Positions 8,138-15,930 of a DNA stretch of 21,437 nt are shown piece after piece (positions within the stretch are counted from its first letter, which is position 1; the number at the start of each line of letters is the position of its first letter). A model generated the notes under the pieces. It was not told the DNA's origin. It was given only the letters and a program-made list of their open reading frames with translations, and did not search any database. This stretch comes from JAIBBG01 sp046304755 (GTDB lineage: Bacteria; Bacteroidota; Bacteroidia; Flavobacteriales_D; Sanyastnellaceae), in NCBI GenBank assembly GCA_046304755.1, contig JBKCDO010000305.1, positions 1 to 21,437 on the forward strand, written 5' to 3'. The position numbers and the translations under genes were made by a program.

Positions 8138-8869
8138 CTACTTCGACTGATACTCGAGGTTCACCGTAATATTTGCCGTCTTGTTTTTCGACGTGGTATT
8201 GAACGATCCGCCCCACGAATAATCTTCCGCTGAATTTTGCCCCACGATTTGAAAAACACCCATATCCGCCTTTTTCAAATCACCCAAACTGCCACCGGCA
8301 TTTTCAGCAATTTTTGAGGCGCGCACTTGTGCATCCTTCGTAGCTTCTGCAATCATTTCAATTTTCAATTCAGCCAATTTGGTGTAATAGTAATTGGGCG
8401 AATTGGAATAGAACTCAATCCCTGAGTTGATCAACTCGGTGACACGGCGCGAAATATCCTCCACCTTATCCACCTCATTCGATTCCACTTGTACGCTTTG
8501 TTGCAATCGATAACCGGTAAATACGCTAGCCACCAAATTGCCATTATCATCGTAGCGATTATCGTATTGCTGTTCAATATCGATGGCTGAAAAAATTAGC
8601 TGATCCGCGGAAACACCGTTGGAAACCATATACGCCTTAATGGTTTCGCGCGCTGCATCCAACTCCGCATAGGCTTGTTTTAAATCAATACTTTTCTTGT
8701 GAAATGAACCACTCCAAACAATCAAATCACTGGTGAAGTCTTTACTGCCAAGGCCGGTCACGCTGATAATATCATTGTGACGATAGCGATTCTGATACGC
8801 ATTTCCCAGGATGGTTGCCGCTAATACAACAGAAGCAGCAATGAGAATGGTTGAAAGGTGTGATTTCAT
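8138..8869 (-). CDS. SIMPL (DUF541) domain protein, exported or membrane-anchored
   Basis: This 243-residue protein starts with a hydrophobic segment (about 7-25, TILIAASVVLAATILGNAY) that is a signal anchor. A SIMPL/DUF541 domain follows: ISVTGLGSKDFTSDLIVW near the start, alternating strands and a helix (AYAELDAARETIKAYM), and AEATKDAQVRASKIAENAGG near the end. The last feature is a strong family marker. SIMPL proteins of Gram-negative bacteria are periplasmic oligomers reported as oxidative-stress-related or of unknown function. It is a single-gene unit between two terminators. No nearby gene suggests a partner, so the biochemical role is open. Confidence 0.88.
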   Translation of the reverse strand: MKSHLSTILIAASVVLAATILGNAYQNRYRHNDIISVTGLGSKDFTSDLIVWSGSFHKKSIDLKQAYAELDAARETIKAYMVSNGVSADQLIFSAIDIEQQYDNRYDDNGNLVASVFTGYRLQQSVQVESNEVDKVEDISRRVTELINSGIEFYSNSPNYYYTKLAELKIEMIAEATKDAQVRASKIAENAGGSLGDLKKADMGVFQIVGQNSAEDYSWGGSFNTTSKNKTANITVNLEYQSK

Positions 8870-8934
8870 GGTTTATATCGGATTATGTGACCAAGTTAAC
8901 TCAAATTTCTGCCGCTTATTTCATGGTAAAAAAA

Positions 8935-8961
8935 AGCCCCGTGAACTCTCGTCACGGGGCT
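8935..8961 (-). terminator. Intrinsic terminator of the gingipain-type peptidase unit
   Basis: The arms AGCCCCGTGA (8935-8944) and TCACGGGGCT (8952-8961) form a perfect 10-bp GC-rich stem with a 7-nt loop. On the minus strand it is followed directly by a run of eight T (8928-8935 read in reverse). It lies 20 bp past the stop of the peptidase gene and ahead of the SIMPL gene start, so it insulates the two units. Confidence 0.92.
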
Positions 8962-8980
8962 CTTTAATTAAAGCTATTGC

Positions 8981-11900
8981 TTATTCCTTGATGAATTGAA
9001 CGCTCTCAATGCCCGATTCGTGAATCAACTGGATGGTATAAACCCCCGCTGACCACGTTGAACAATCCAAACGGCCTAAACGCGTGCCGGCACCAAAAGT
9101 GAGATTATTCAACTCCTCAACACAAGCGCCAACACTGTTCAGCACTTTCAATGTAGCGTGTCCATTGCGAGTGGGTGTGTAGGACCACTGAATCCATTCG
9201 TTTGCCGGATTCGGATAAACACTCAGCATGCTTGTAGCTGCTTCCTTTTCGGATACAACTAAGGCAGCAGCAGGCAATACAATATTATCTACCCAACACG
9301 CGTCCTCGCCGTCAGAAACCGTGAAGTCCTTCGCATAGCGCCAGCGCAAGTTGTGAGAACCGGCAGTAAGCGTGTAGCTCACCTCGGTCCAATCGTTTTC
9401 ACCACTCCACGTTCCTTGCTCAACGTTATCAACTAAGAAAGAAAGGAAATCATACCCATCCTCTGTGCTTGTCTTGAAGCTGAAGGAAAGTTCGAAGTTT
9501 GCCGGGCTGTCAACAACGATGTACATGCTGGTCAAATCATTGTCGGCGATATCCCCGCTTTGCATGCTGTAGCTTCCCTCGTATGCGTATGCGCTTGTTA
9601 CAAACCAATCAGCATCGCCGGAATAATTCCAGTTGTAAGAATTGTCATCGCCCGTTTCCCAATCTTCCATGTTCTGGTTTGCCGTTACCGAAGTTTCGCA
9701 ATCCATTCCATAGAATGATAGTGGAACACTCAGCAGCATATCAATCAACGTCGCCGTAGACACCGAAGCATCTACCGTTATTGTGAAGACAGCATTCGCT
9801 GTTTCTCCTGCATCCAGCGCACCCAAATTCAAGGAGCTGTTGCTGATGGAAACACCCGGAGTTGTGATGGACAAATTAGCCATAACATCTCCCGCTGTTG
9901 CCGCATGTCCTGAGTTGGTTACCGGGAACGTGATAGTGACAGTCTCGCCACCATCGATGCGCCCGTTGCCATTGCCTTGGCTATCATTGATGGTAAATGA
10001 AGACGCACATCCAAACTTCGGCGCGTTAATCACCACATTCAAGTTGCTGGTCCAAGAGTTTCCATTGGCATCCGTGTAGGTTACCACAAACAGGACATTC
10101 GTTTGATCCGCGATTGCGCCTTCAACGTGGAAGCTAAATGCACCTGTTGCGTCTATCGTTTGTCCTGCTGCCACCGTGCCGAAATTGTGGCTATTATCAT
10201 CGATAACGATGGCAGGGTTACCGCAAGTGACCACAGCTGTCACGGTCATCGCTGCCTCTACGCCAATATTCTCGGCATTGACATTCAATCCAATTTGCTC
10301 GTTATAGTCGGCCATGCCGTTGCCATTGCCGGATGCATCATCGATGCCCGTTGCTTGTCCAACCACATACGGACCATTGGCCGGCGTCAATGGAATCAAG
10401 CCCTGGTAAGGGATTGCGTTGAAAGCAGTGGCAGTAATCAATATGTTACCCGGCTGGGTCACTGCATCAAAGTTGAGCGTGACTTGTCCATTGGTTGCTA
10501 CTTGGGCATCGAGAATTTCGCCATTGAAGGATGCACAAATGAGCGCATCATCCACATTGCAACTCACGGAAACAGTTGTCACACCGATAATTGAACCGGC
10601 AGGATGCGAAGCCGTGAGCACCACCGGCATAGCAGTGCGCAGCTGCATCGAAGGATCTGCCATAAGAATCCAGGTGTCTGTCATCTCATCACCATCGGCG
10701 CCATAATCATCACTCATACTGGCACATCCGTGATAGTGAATACTTCCCAGCGTGTGACGCGTGTCAATGTTCGCACTTTCAGCGATAATCTTGTTCATCT
10801 CATCCTGCGCTTCCATCGGTGGAGCCCAACTTTGATACACCGAACTGAATGCACCTCCGATGCCACCCGTCAAGTTGGAAACAGAAGGACTCTTGATCCA
10901 AGCTTCACCAAACGTATCACCGGTATCATCATCATCGTCGTAGTCACCGGTGCAACATCCCACCACGATGAAATACGGATAACGCCCGTTGTTTTGCAGC
11001 TGATTGATTTGAGTATTGGTATAGCTTCCCGTTACAATCAACGTATGAGCGCCGTGACCGGTATAATTAATCAACGAGCAACCTGTTTCAATGACGTCTG
11101 TTAATGATGTTGCCGATGGGCTTCCGCTTCCATCTGCAGTAAGTCCTCCGGTAGGAGAATCCGCCGTATGGCCACCGTCATATTTCTCCCAAACTTCCGT
11201 GTAGGTGAAATCAAGAAGATCCTCCTTGATTCCGTTTTGATGATCCCAGTCGGGTTCTCCATCATCGCCAATACCATCTCCCTCATTCGAACCGATACCC
11301 ATGGCTTTTGAAAACCAATCCAGCGCGGTATTCGGCTCACGCTCATATTCCAGCATCTTATTAATCAGTGGAGGCAATTCGTTGGCCGTATGCACCAGCA
11401 AGTGACCCACGAATAAATCAGCGTAGCTGTCGTTGCCGGCAACATAGCCATAGCACGCATCGCAATAGCCTTGTCCGCTTGGATAATTTACCAATTGCAC
11501 AGGCACTTGATCTTCATCTCCTACCAATACCAGGTAGGTCAATCCATTCGTCTCGTAATAATTCTGGACATAATCACCAATAGCTGTCACCGAATTGATG
11601 CCGGCTACATCCACTACTTCAACTGGAATTCCCATTTCCTTTTTCCATTGTACCCATGGCTCAAGCGCAGTCATATACTGAGCAGCGGTGATGATCAGCA
11701 TGTTGCCAATCTCCCCTACTTGTTCATAGCGTTCAGCGTTCTGTGCGTAATTCAAGAAATGAGAGCGATACACCTCCTGCATGGGCAGATTGGTGCGATT
11801 CAACCCTGAAACAGGCAATGGATTTTCTCCCAAAGCTGCTGTCGGGCTAACCGACACTTCAATCGAGCTGTAAACGCGCAGTGTATGCGTTACAGGATTG

Positions 11901-12376
11901 TATTGAACGGGATAGAAATGAATGCTCTGTCCACGGAACTGGTGCTGAACATACGCCTCACCCAAAGACGCGAGTTTGCCCGGGTAAAACGCGTCTTCCT
12001 GGTAAACAGCGCCTTCCTGAAACGGCACCGTGGATGGGTCAATCGTGCGCAGCAAATTGCCCTTCGATGGAAGCATGTAGATATCGCTGAACTCTTCGTA
12101 CACGGCGTGATTGACCGTCACCATCATCTCACGCGTATCATCTACGATGATTGCTTCGGTGAGCTGCTTCACCCGCGGTGCACCCGCCTTCAAGACAGGA
12201 GTCGCATCTTTAAAGTCAATGTCGGTGTAAATGCCTTGATGCGAAACCGAATAGTCTTCGACTTCACAAGTCAGTGAAATGGTTTGGCCCGTCTGTCCCG
12301 TTACTTCAATGGACGTTTGAGCAATTACAGAAGCGCTCCAAAGGAGTGCGCCAATAAGAAAGTAAACTGGTTTCAT
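8981..12376 (-). CDS. Secreted gingipain-type (C25) cysteine peptidase with T9SS sorting domain
   Basis: This 1131-residue secreted endopeptidase has an architecture that can be read in order. There is a signal peptide (1-20, FLIGALLWSASVIAQ), then a C25 propeptide-like region to about 215. The C25 catalytic domain runs to about 590, with NYTGHG carrying catalytic His441 and VVGCCTGD carrying Cys474. The 33-residue His-Cys spacing equals that of RgpB of Porphyromonas gingivalis. Two or three beta-sandwich repeats follow (about 600-890), then a jelly-roll-like module (about 900-1030), and finally a type A T9SS sorting domain (1051-1131, YPNPANEW to QFIKE). Acidic loops near GSNEGDGIGDDGEPDWDH and after the Cys probably bind calcium. 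I preferred ATG 12376 to the in-frame TTG at 12394. It lies 14 nt after the upstream gene's stop. Lys or Arg specificity cannot be told. Confidence 0.94.
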   Translation of the reverse strand: MKPVYFLIGALLWSASVIAQTSIEVTGQTGQTISLTCEVEDYSVSHQGIYTDIDFKDATPVLKAGAPRVKQLTEAIIVDDTREMMVTVNHAVYEEFSDIYMLPSKGNLLRTIDPSTVPFQEGAVYQEDAFYPGKLASLGEAYVQHQFRGQSIHFYPVQYNPVTHTLRVYSSIEVSVSPTAALGENPLPVSGLNRTNLPMQEVYRSHFLNYAQNAERYEQVGEIGNMLIITAAQYMTALEPWVQWKKEMGIPVEVVDVAGINSVTAIGDYVQNYYETNGLTYLVLVGDEDQVPVQLVNYPSGQGYCDACYGYVAGNDSYADLFVGHLLVHTANELPPLINKMLEYEREPNTALDWFSKAMGIGSNEGDGIGDDGEPDWDHQNGIKEDLLDFTYTEVWEKYDGGHTADSPTGGLTADGSGSPSATSLTDVIETGCSLINYTGHGAHTLIVTGSYTNTQINQLQNNGRYPYFIVVGCCTGDYDDDDDTGDTFGEAWIKSPSVSNLTGGIGGAFSSVYQSWAPPMEAQDEMNKIIAESANIDTRHTLGSIHYHGCASMSDDYGADGDEMTDTWILMADPSMQLRTAMPVVLTASHPAGSIIGVTTVSVSCNVDDALICASFNGEILDAQVATNGQVTLNFDAVTQPGNILITATAFNAIPYQGLIPLTPANGPYVVGQATGIDDASGNGNGMADYNEQIGLNVNAENIGVEAAMTVTAVVTCGNPAIVIDDNSHNFGTVAAGQTIDATGAFSFHVEGAIADQTNVLFVVTYTDANGNSWTSNLNVVINAPKFGCASSFTINDSQGNGNGRIDGGETVTITFPVTNSGHAATAGDVMANLSITTPGVSISNSSLNLGALDAGETANAVFTITVDASVSTATLIDMLLSVPLSFYGMDCETSVTANQNMEDWETGDDNSYNWNYSGDADWFVTSAYAYEGSYSMQSGDIADNDLTSMYIVVDSPANFELSFSFKTSTEDGYDFLSFLVDNVEQGTWSGENDWTEVSYTLTAGSHNLRWRYAKDFTVSDGEDACWVDNIVLPAAALVVSEKEAATSMLSVYPNPANEWIQWSYTPTRNGHATLKVLNSVGACVEELNNLTFGAGTRLGRLDCSTWSAGVYTIQLIHESGIESVQFIKE

Positions 12377-12390
12377 AAAGATGATTGGTT

Positions 12391-13047
12391 TCAATGCAAA
12401 TGGTTAAACACGTGTGATTCTCCTGTGGGCAATTTCAGCACATACATTCCGGTGGCCAGGCCATCCATTTCTACGCGAACAGTAGGCTGCTGTTTCATCG
12501 CTTGCCGGATGAATCTTCCGTCGAGTGAATACACCTGAAGTGCGCCGGATATTGGGCTTGTGTAAAGAATTTCATTGGTGGTGATCACAAGCGACGACTG
12601 TGCCTCTTCTGCTTCCTCGCTGCTGAGCGCAGTGGTGTTGAAGTAGTAGAAAGCATCCACATAATTCAATGGCTGTCCTGTCGGAAAAATCAACAGGTGT
12701 AGCATTCCGCTTCCGGCAATCATAAACGGATTCACAATCATACGCAGGTAGCCTTGCCCTCCCGGTGGAACAGGATTCATATCACCGTCATTAGGTAAAC
12801 CGGTATAGCAATGTTGGTAGTCGCAGGCTTGAATGTCCCAACCTTCGGGACACGTGTTTTCGATTACCCGCCAGGTGATGCGTGCCGAATCGGGGCTGTC
12901 GTGACCAATGTACATGTAATGCTCGGTGTACATATCCATTTCAAGCACGCCATACACCTCATTTCCGGGAGAAAAGGAATAGTTCTGGGCGGAAAGCCAC
13001 ACAGAACAAAGGCTAAAAACCGTGGTAAATAAGTAGGACTTAAGCAT
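12391..13047 (-). CDS. Small secreted protein with degenerate T9SS-like C-terminus, paired with the C25 peptidase
   Basis: This 218-residue protein has a clear signal peptide (1-20, LFTTVFSLCSVWLSAQ). Its middle is rich in Tyr, Pro and Cys with no family I recognise (ENTCPEGWDIQACDYQHCY, four Cys in short order). The last 70 residues resemble a T9SS type A sorting domain (ALQVYSLDGRFIRQ, LATGMYVLKLPTG), but the usual YPNP entry motif is missing and the end is HLH instead of a basic-hydrophobic tail. It is the first gene of a unit with the gingipain-type peptidase, 14 nt apart. It may be a chaperone, inhibitor, substrate or surface partner of that peptidase. That role is inference from position only. 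Confidence 0.82.
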   Translation of the reverse strand: MLKSYLFTTVFSLCSVWLSAQNYSFSPGNEVYGVLEMDMYTEHYMYIGHDSPDSARITWRVIENTCPEGWDIQACDYQHCYTGLPNDGDMNPVPPGGQGYLRMIVNPFMIAGSGMLHLLIFPTGQPLNYVDAFYYFNTTALSSEEAEEAQSSLVITTNEILYTSPISGALQVYSLDGRFIRQAMKQQPTVRVEMDGLATGMYVLKLPTGESHVFNHLH

Positions 13048-13070
13048 ACGCCAAAGTAATGCATTGGCGT
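13048..13070 (-). promoter_or_regulatory. 7-bp inverted repeat touching the start codon of the small secreted protein gene
   Basis: ACGCCAA (13048-13054) and TTGGCGT (13064-13070) are perfect inverted repeats 9 nt apart. The site ends at the base just before the ATG at 13047. It could be an operator half-site pair, or an mRNA hairpin that limits access to the start codon. No T-run follows, so it is not a terminator. Only the symmetry is seen; the role is a guess. Confidence 0.4.
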
Positions 13071-13130
13071 GCTAACACCCTTTCAATCCACACAAATTTT
13101 CAGAGAAAACTTGGAAGCTAAAACACCCGT

Positions 13131-13982
13131 TTAAAGGGCGGCTGAAAGGGGCATAACCTCTCCCACACGAATGCCCTTTTCGGTATCGATTAAGGTTGAG
13201 CATTCATTGATGGGGTCATGCTCGTAAACAAGAATCCACTGCTCATCAACGGCGCGTCGCAGGATGCGTGCTTTTTCATCAAGAGTAATGAGCGGACGCG
13301 TATCGTAACCCATCACATAGGCCAAAGGAATATGTCCTACCGAGGGAAGTAAGTCGGCCATATAGCAGAATTTACGTCCGTTGTGGGTAATCAAAGGCAA
13401 CATCATGCTATCGGTGTGTCCATCGACAAAGAGGACCTCGAATCCCAAATCGGTGGCAGCTGCATCACCTGTGCGCTCAACATACTTCAATTGTCCGCTT
13501 TCCATGATGGGCAAAATATTCTCGGAAAGAAAACTTGCCTTTTCGCGGGGATTTGGTTTCGTTGCCCACTGCCAGTGGCGGTCATTGGTCCAGAAATGCG
13601 CATTGGGAAAGGCCGGACGAAATTGACCTGACGTTTTATCCATCTCAATGGCTCCACCACAATGATCGAAGTGCAAATGCGTAAGCAGCACATCCGTTAT
13701 ATCATTTCGGTGGAATCCTAGCTTAGCGAGAGAAGAATCAAGACTGACTTCACCATGTAAGTAATAATGAGAAAAGAACTTCTCGCTCTGTTTATTCCCA
13801 ATTCCGGTATCAACCAGGACTAACCGATTACCATCCTCAATGAGCAGACAACGCATGGCCATATCAATGAGGTTATTGCTATCGGCCGGATTCGTTTTTT
13901 GCCAAATCGTTTTGGGTACAACACCAAACATGGCCCCGCCGTCGAGCTTGAAATGACCGGTTTCGATGGAATGAAGTTTCAT
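13131..13982 (-). CDS. Metallo-beta-lactamase-fold hydrolase
   Basis: This 283-residue cytoplasmic hydrolase has a complete two-metal MBL site: HLHFDH (His102, His104, Asp106, His107), His189 in VDGHTDSM, Asp210 in YMADLLPS, and His255 in YEHDP. The N-terminal VLVDTGIGNK and a 40-residue insertion before the HxHxDH motif are typical of the broad lactonase/hydrolase branch that includes quorum-quenching lactonases. Bacteroidota carry many members of unknown substrate. No signal peptide is seen. The SOUL gene lies upstream on the same strand, separated by a heptamer repeat array whose near edge is 19 bp before this ATG. The substrate is unknown; a glyoxalase II or RNase Z identity is not supported, because their extra motifs are absent. 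Confidence 0.92.
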   Translation of the reverse strand: MKLHSIETGHFKLDGGAMFGVVPKTIWQKTNPADSNNLIDMAMRCLLIEDGNRLVLVDTGIGNKQSEKFFSHYYLHGEVSLDSSLAKLGFHRNDITDVLLTHLHFDHCGGAIEMDKTSGQFRPAFPNAHFWTNDRHWQWATKPNPREKASFLSENILPIMESGQLKYVERTGDAAATDLGFEVLFVDGHTDSMMLPLITHNGRKFCYMADLLPSVGHIPLAYVMGYDTRPLITLDEKARILRRAVDEQWILVYEHDPINECSTLIDTEKGIRVGEVMPLSAAL

Positions 13983-14000
13983 GCCGCGAAGATAAGGAAT

Positions 14001-14153
14001 GGGGACTAGGGACTGGGGACTGGGGACTGGGGACTGGAACCAGTACTCAGTACTCAGTACTCAGTACTCAGTACTCAGTACTCAGTACTCAGTACCCAGT
14101 CCTCAGTCCTCAGTACCCAGTCCCCAGTCCTCAGTCCCCAGTCCTCAGTACTC
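14001..14153. repeat. Heptanucleotide tandem array with an orientation flip
   Basis: Five copies of GGGGACT (14001-14035, one AGGGACT) are followed by a 6-nt break (GGAACC, 14036-14041), then sixteen heptamers in the opposite sense (14042-14153). These are seven perfect AGTACTC copies, then AGTACCC, AGTCCTC and AGTCCCC variants, ending AGTACTC. AGTCCCC is the exact reverse complement of GGGGACT, so the two halves can pair into a long hairpin. The AGTACT unit is also self-complementary. The unit matches the CCCCAGT type of short tandemly repeated repetitive (STRR) sequence that I recall from cyanobacteria. The array overlaps the last two codons and stop of the SOUL gene. Confidence 0.97.
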
Positions 14154-14744
14154 AACATTCACAATCACCTCATTTCTCCTGCACAAAAACTGATACGGCG
14201 CATTGTATCCCAGGAAGCGAAAATGACCGTTGTGTTTGATGCCTCTTTCGGTGAGTGCTTGTTCAAGCTTGGCTGCGTATTTCTGTATGTCTCTGTCGGA
14301 CGCATACCCCCCGAAACGAATCGCTGCGACGTATTCCGGTTTCGTAGTTCCGATGTGAACGGAGGCATCGTTGGGACGAGGCAGATTTTCCGGAGTCATG
14401 CCCTTGGGCATTACAAAACTCATGGTGGAACCTGTTTCACTGATGTCCATGTGCACCGGTGCAGTCATGGCTATCGACATTCCTTGCTGGTTGCCTCCAA
14501 AAATGTAACCTGCCAGTTTACGAAAACCCGGATAGGCGACTTCCTTGTAAGTCGATGCCATGGTCATCACCGTTGCCATGGTGGCTTGAGGATAAAAACG
14601 AATTTCAAAGTCCTTCTCCTTTCGAACAACCTCATAAGGTTGATGTTCTGTTTTGTTGGAAGCCATAATCGTGAAGAGTTGAGTGATGGTAGGAATGATG
14701 ATTACCAGCAATGCGATTAACAGGATTCTTTTTTTCATAGACAT
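14145..14744 (-). CDS. SOUL-family heme-binding protein
   Basis: This 199-residue protein has an N-terminal hydrophobic segment (about 5-27, ILLIALLVIIIPTITQLFTI) that is a signal anchor. A SOUL domain follows with the family pattern: PYEVVRKEKDFEIRFYP, FRKLAGYIFGGN, IAMTAPVHM, and VAAIRFGGYASD before a helix (YAAKLEQAL) and LGYNAPYQFLCRRNEV. SOUL/HBP proteins bind heme or related tetrapyrroles, but bacterial copies are little characterised. A second ATG at 14738 is an equally plausible start. The final codons (GAG TAC) and the TGA stop lie in the last unit of the heptamer array, so the C-terminus is partly made of repeat sequence. Confidence 0.93.
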   Translation of the reverse strand: MSMKKRILLIALLVIIIPTITQLFTIMASNKTEHQPYEVVRKEKDFEIRFYPQATMATVMTMASTYKEVAYPGFRKLAGYIFGGNQQGMSIAMTAPVHMDISETGSTMSFVMPKGMTPENLPRPNDASVHIGTTKPEYVAAIRFGGYASDRDIQKYAAKLEQALTERGIKHNGHFRFLGYNAPYQFLCRRNEVIVNVEY

Positions 14745-14902
14745 TACAGATAACGATGCGAATTAATTTGAATTTCTAAGAGTTGTGTATGACAACCCAC
14801 TTGAAAACAACTGCACATGGTCATTGTTTTTCCCAAATGTCCAAATTCGTTAAAATCACTGTTTTGGCTATATTGCCGTCCAATTATCAAAATCCAAATC
14901 AA

Positions 14903-15826
14903 ATGAAAAAACCTTTACTCTTTCTTTCTATGCTCGGTATGAGCTTGTGTGCTTCATCACAAACGATTCTATTTGAAGACAACTTCGACGATTACACTGC
15001 CGACCTAGGCGTTGCCGAGCAAAGCCTCGTGTGGGATACTTGGGATGGATCAGCAGGTGCTGATGGTTCGGTTTCTACCGATTTCGCTTTTAGCGGCCCA
15101 AACAGCGGTAAAATCGATGGACTCACCAATGACCTGGTTCTTCCTATCGGACCTTTCAGCACCGGCAAATACGACGTTAAATTCAAGATGTTGATCACCG
15201 ACGCAGGTGGTTATTTCAACCTCTTGCATGAATGGACATCCACTGCTGCAAATTATGAGTGGGCAGTTGACGTATTCTTCGGTGCTGACGGTGCTGTGAA
15301 TGTGCAGGCCGGTGGAGCACTTGCAGGTACATCATCCGTTGCTATTGGTGAATGGTTTGACGTGCAAGTAACGGCTGATCTGGACTTAGATCTGGGTCAC
15401 GTGTACATCGCCGGTGTTGAAATTGCTACATGGCAATGGTCGTTGAACAATGCTGACGGTACAGCAGGTCAAAACGTGATTGCTGCCGTGGACTTCTATG
15501 GAACCAATGATCAGCAAACGGCTGGTCTTTACTACATCGATGACGTTCAATTGATCGAAAGTACAGGCGTTTACACAGAGGAAGTACAGGCTGCGCGCAT
15601 TGCAATGTGGCCAAACCCTGCCAATAACCAATTGAATATCGCTTTGCCAGCTTCAACACAATCAGCGAACGTTCAGATTTTCGATGCTCAAGGACGTGTG
15701 GTTGCGAACACAATGGTAACTTCAGCAATGCAAACTTTAGACATCACTGCATTCGAAGCAGGTATCTACACGATTCGTGTTGCTTGTGAGGAGAAGGTGT
15801 TTGTGCAGAAAGTAGTTGTGGAATAA
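14903..15826 (+). CDS. Secreted concanavalin-like protein with T9SS sorting domain
   Basis: This 307-residue secreted protein has a signal peptide (1-20, LLFLSMLGMSLCASSQ). A beta-sandwich region at about 21-220 starts ILFEDNFDDYTAD and looks like a LamG/concanavalin-A-like or 'choice-of-anchor' module (STGKYDVKFKMLI, LYYIDDVQLIES). A type A T9SS sorting domain closes the protein (233-307: WPNPANNQLNIALP, FDAQGRVV, FEAGIYTIRV, VQKVVVE). I set the start at MKKPLLF (14903); the open frame to 14783 adds residues that are not signal-peptide-like. No catalytic motif is visible, so it is more likely an adhesin or ligand-binding surface protein than an enzyme. It converges on pyrB across the octamer array. 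Confidence 0.92.
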   Translation: MKKPLLFLSMLGMSLCASSQTILFEDNFDDYTADLGVAEQSLVWDTWDGSAGADGSVSTDFAFSGPNSGKIDGLTNDLVLPIGPFSTGKYDVKFKMLITDAGGYFNLLHEWTSTAANYEWAVDVFFGADGAVNVQAGGALAGTSSVAIGEWFDVQVTADLDLDLGHVYIAGVEIATWQWSLNNADGTAGQNVIAAVDFYGTNDQQTAGLYYIDDVQLIESTGVYTEEVQAARIAMWPNPANNQLNIALPASTQSANVQIFDAQGRVVANTMVTSAMQTLDITAFEAGIYTIRVACEEKVFVQKVVVE

Positions 15827-15832
15827 ATAAAT

Positions 15833-15930
15833 AGTGAAATAGTGAAATAGTGAGAGGGTGAGAGGGTGAAAGGGTGAAATAGCAGTTACCTTTTCACCCT
15901 CTCACTATTTCACCCTTTCACCATTTCACT
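15833..15930. repeat. Octanucleotide tandem array with an orientation flip
   Basis: Six octamers of pattern RGTGARAK (AGTGAAAT twice, AGTGAGAG, GGTGAGAG, GGTGAAAG, GGTGAAAT; 15833-15880) are followed by a 10-nt break. Five reverse-complement octamers follow (TTTTCACC, CTCTCACT, ATTTCACC, CTTTCACC, ATTTCACT; 15891-15930). The arms can fold into a long imperfect hairpin between the convergent T9SS gene and pyrB. It might act as a bidirectional terminator. The pyrB TGA stop (15926-15928) lies inside the last unit. The unit differs in length and sequence from the heptamer array about 1.7 kb away, but the head-to-head plan is the same. Confidence 0.95.

Noticed and set aside
10103..11104. Two plus-strand frames (163 and 166 codons) inside the gingipain-type peptidase
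   Set aside because: They are antisense shadows of a gene with a full domain order; their products are rich in His, Cys and Arg without any domain.
12374..12394. TTG start for the peptidase that would overlap the upstream gene
   Set aside because: The ATG at 12376 gives a standard signal peptide directly, and the TTG only adds six residues that repeat MKP.
14001..14153. CRISPR array
   Set aside because: The units are 7 nt with no spacers, and there are no cas genes in the window.
13999..14193. Plus-strand frame encoding a YSVLSTQ-type 7-residue repeat
   Set aside because: The periodic product comes directly from the heptamer DNA array, since 3 units make 7 codons; it overlaps the SOUL gene end and has no start context.
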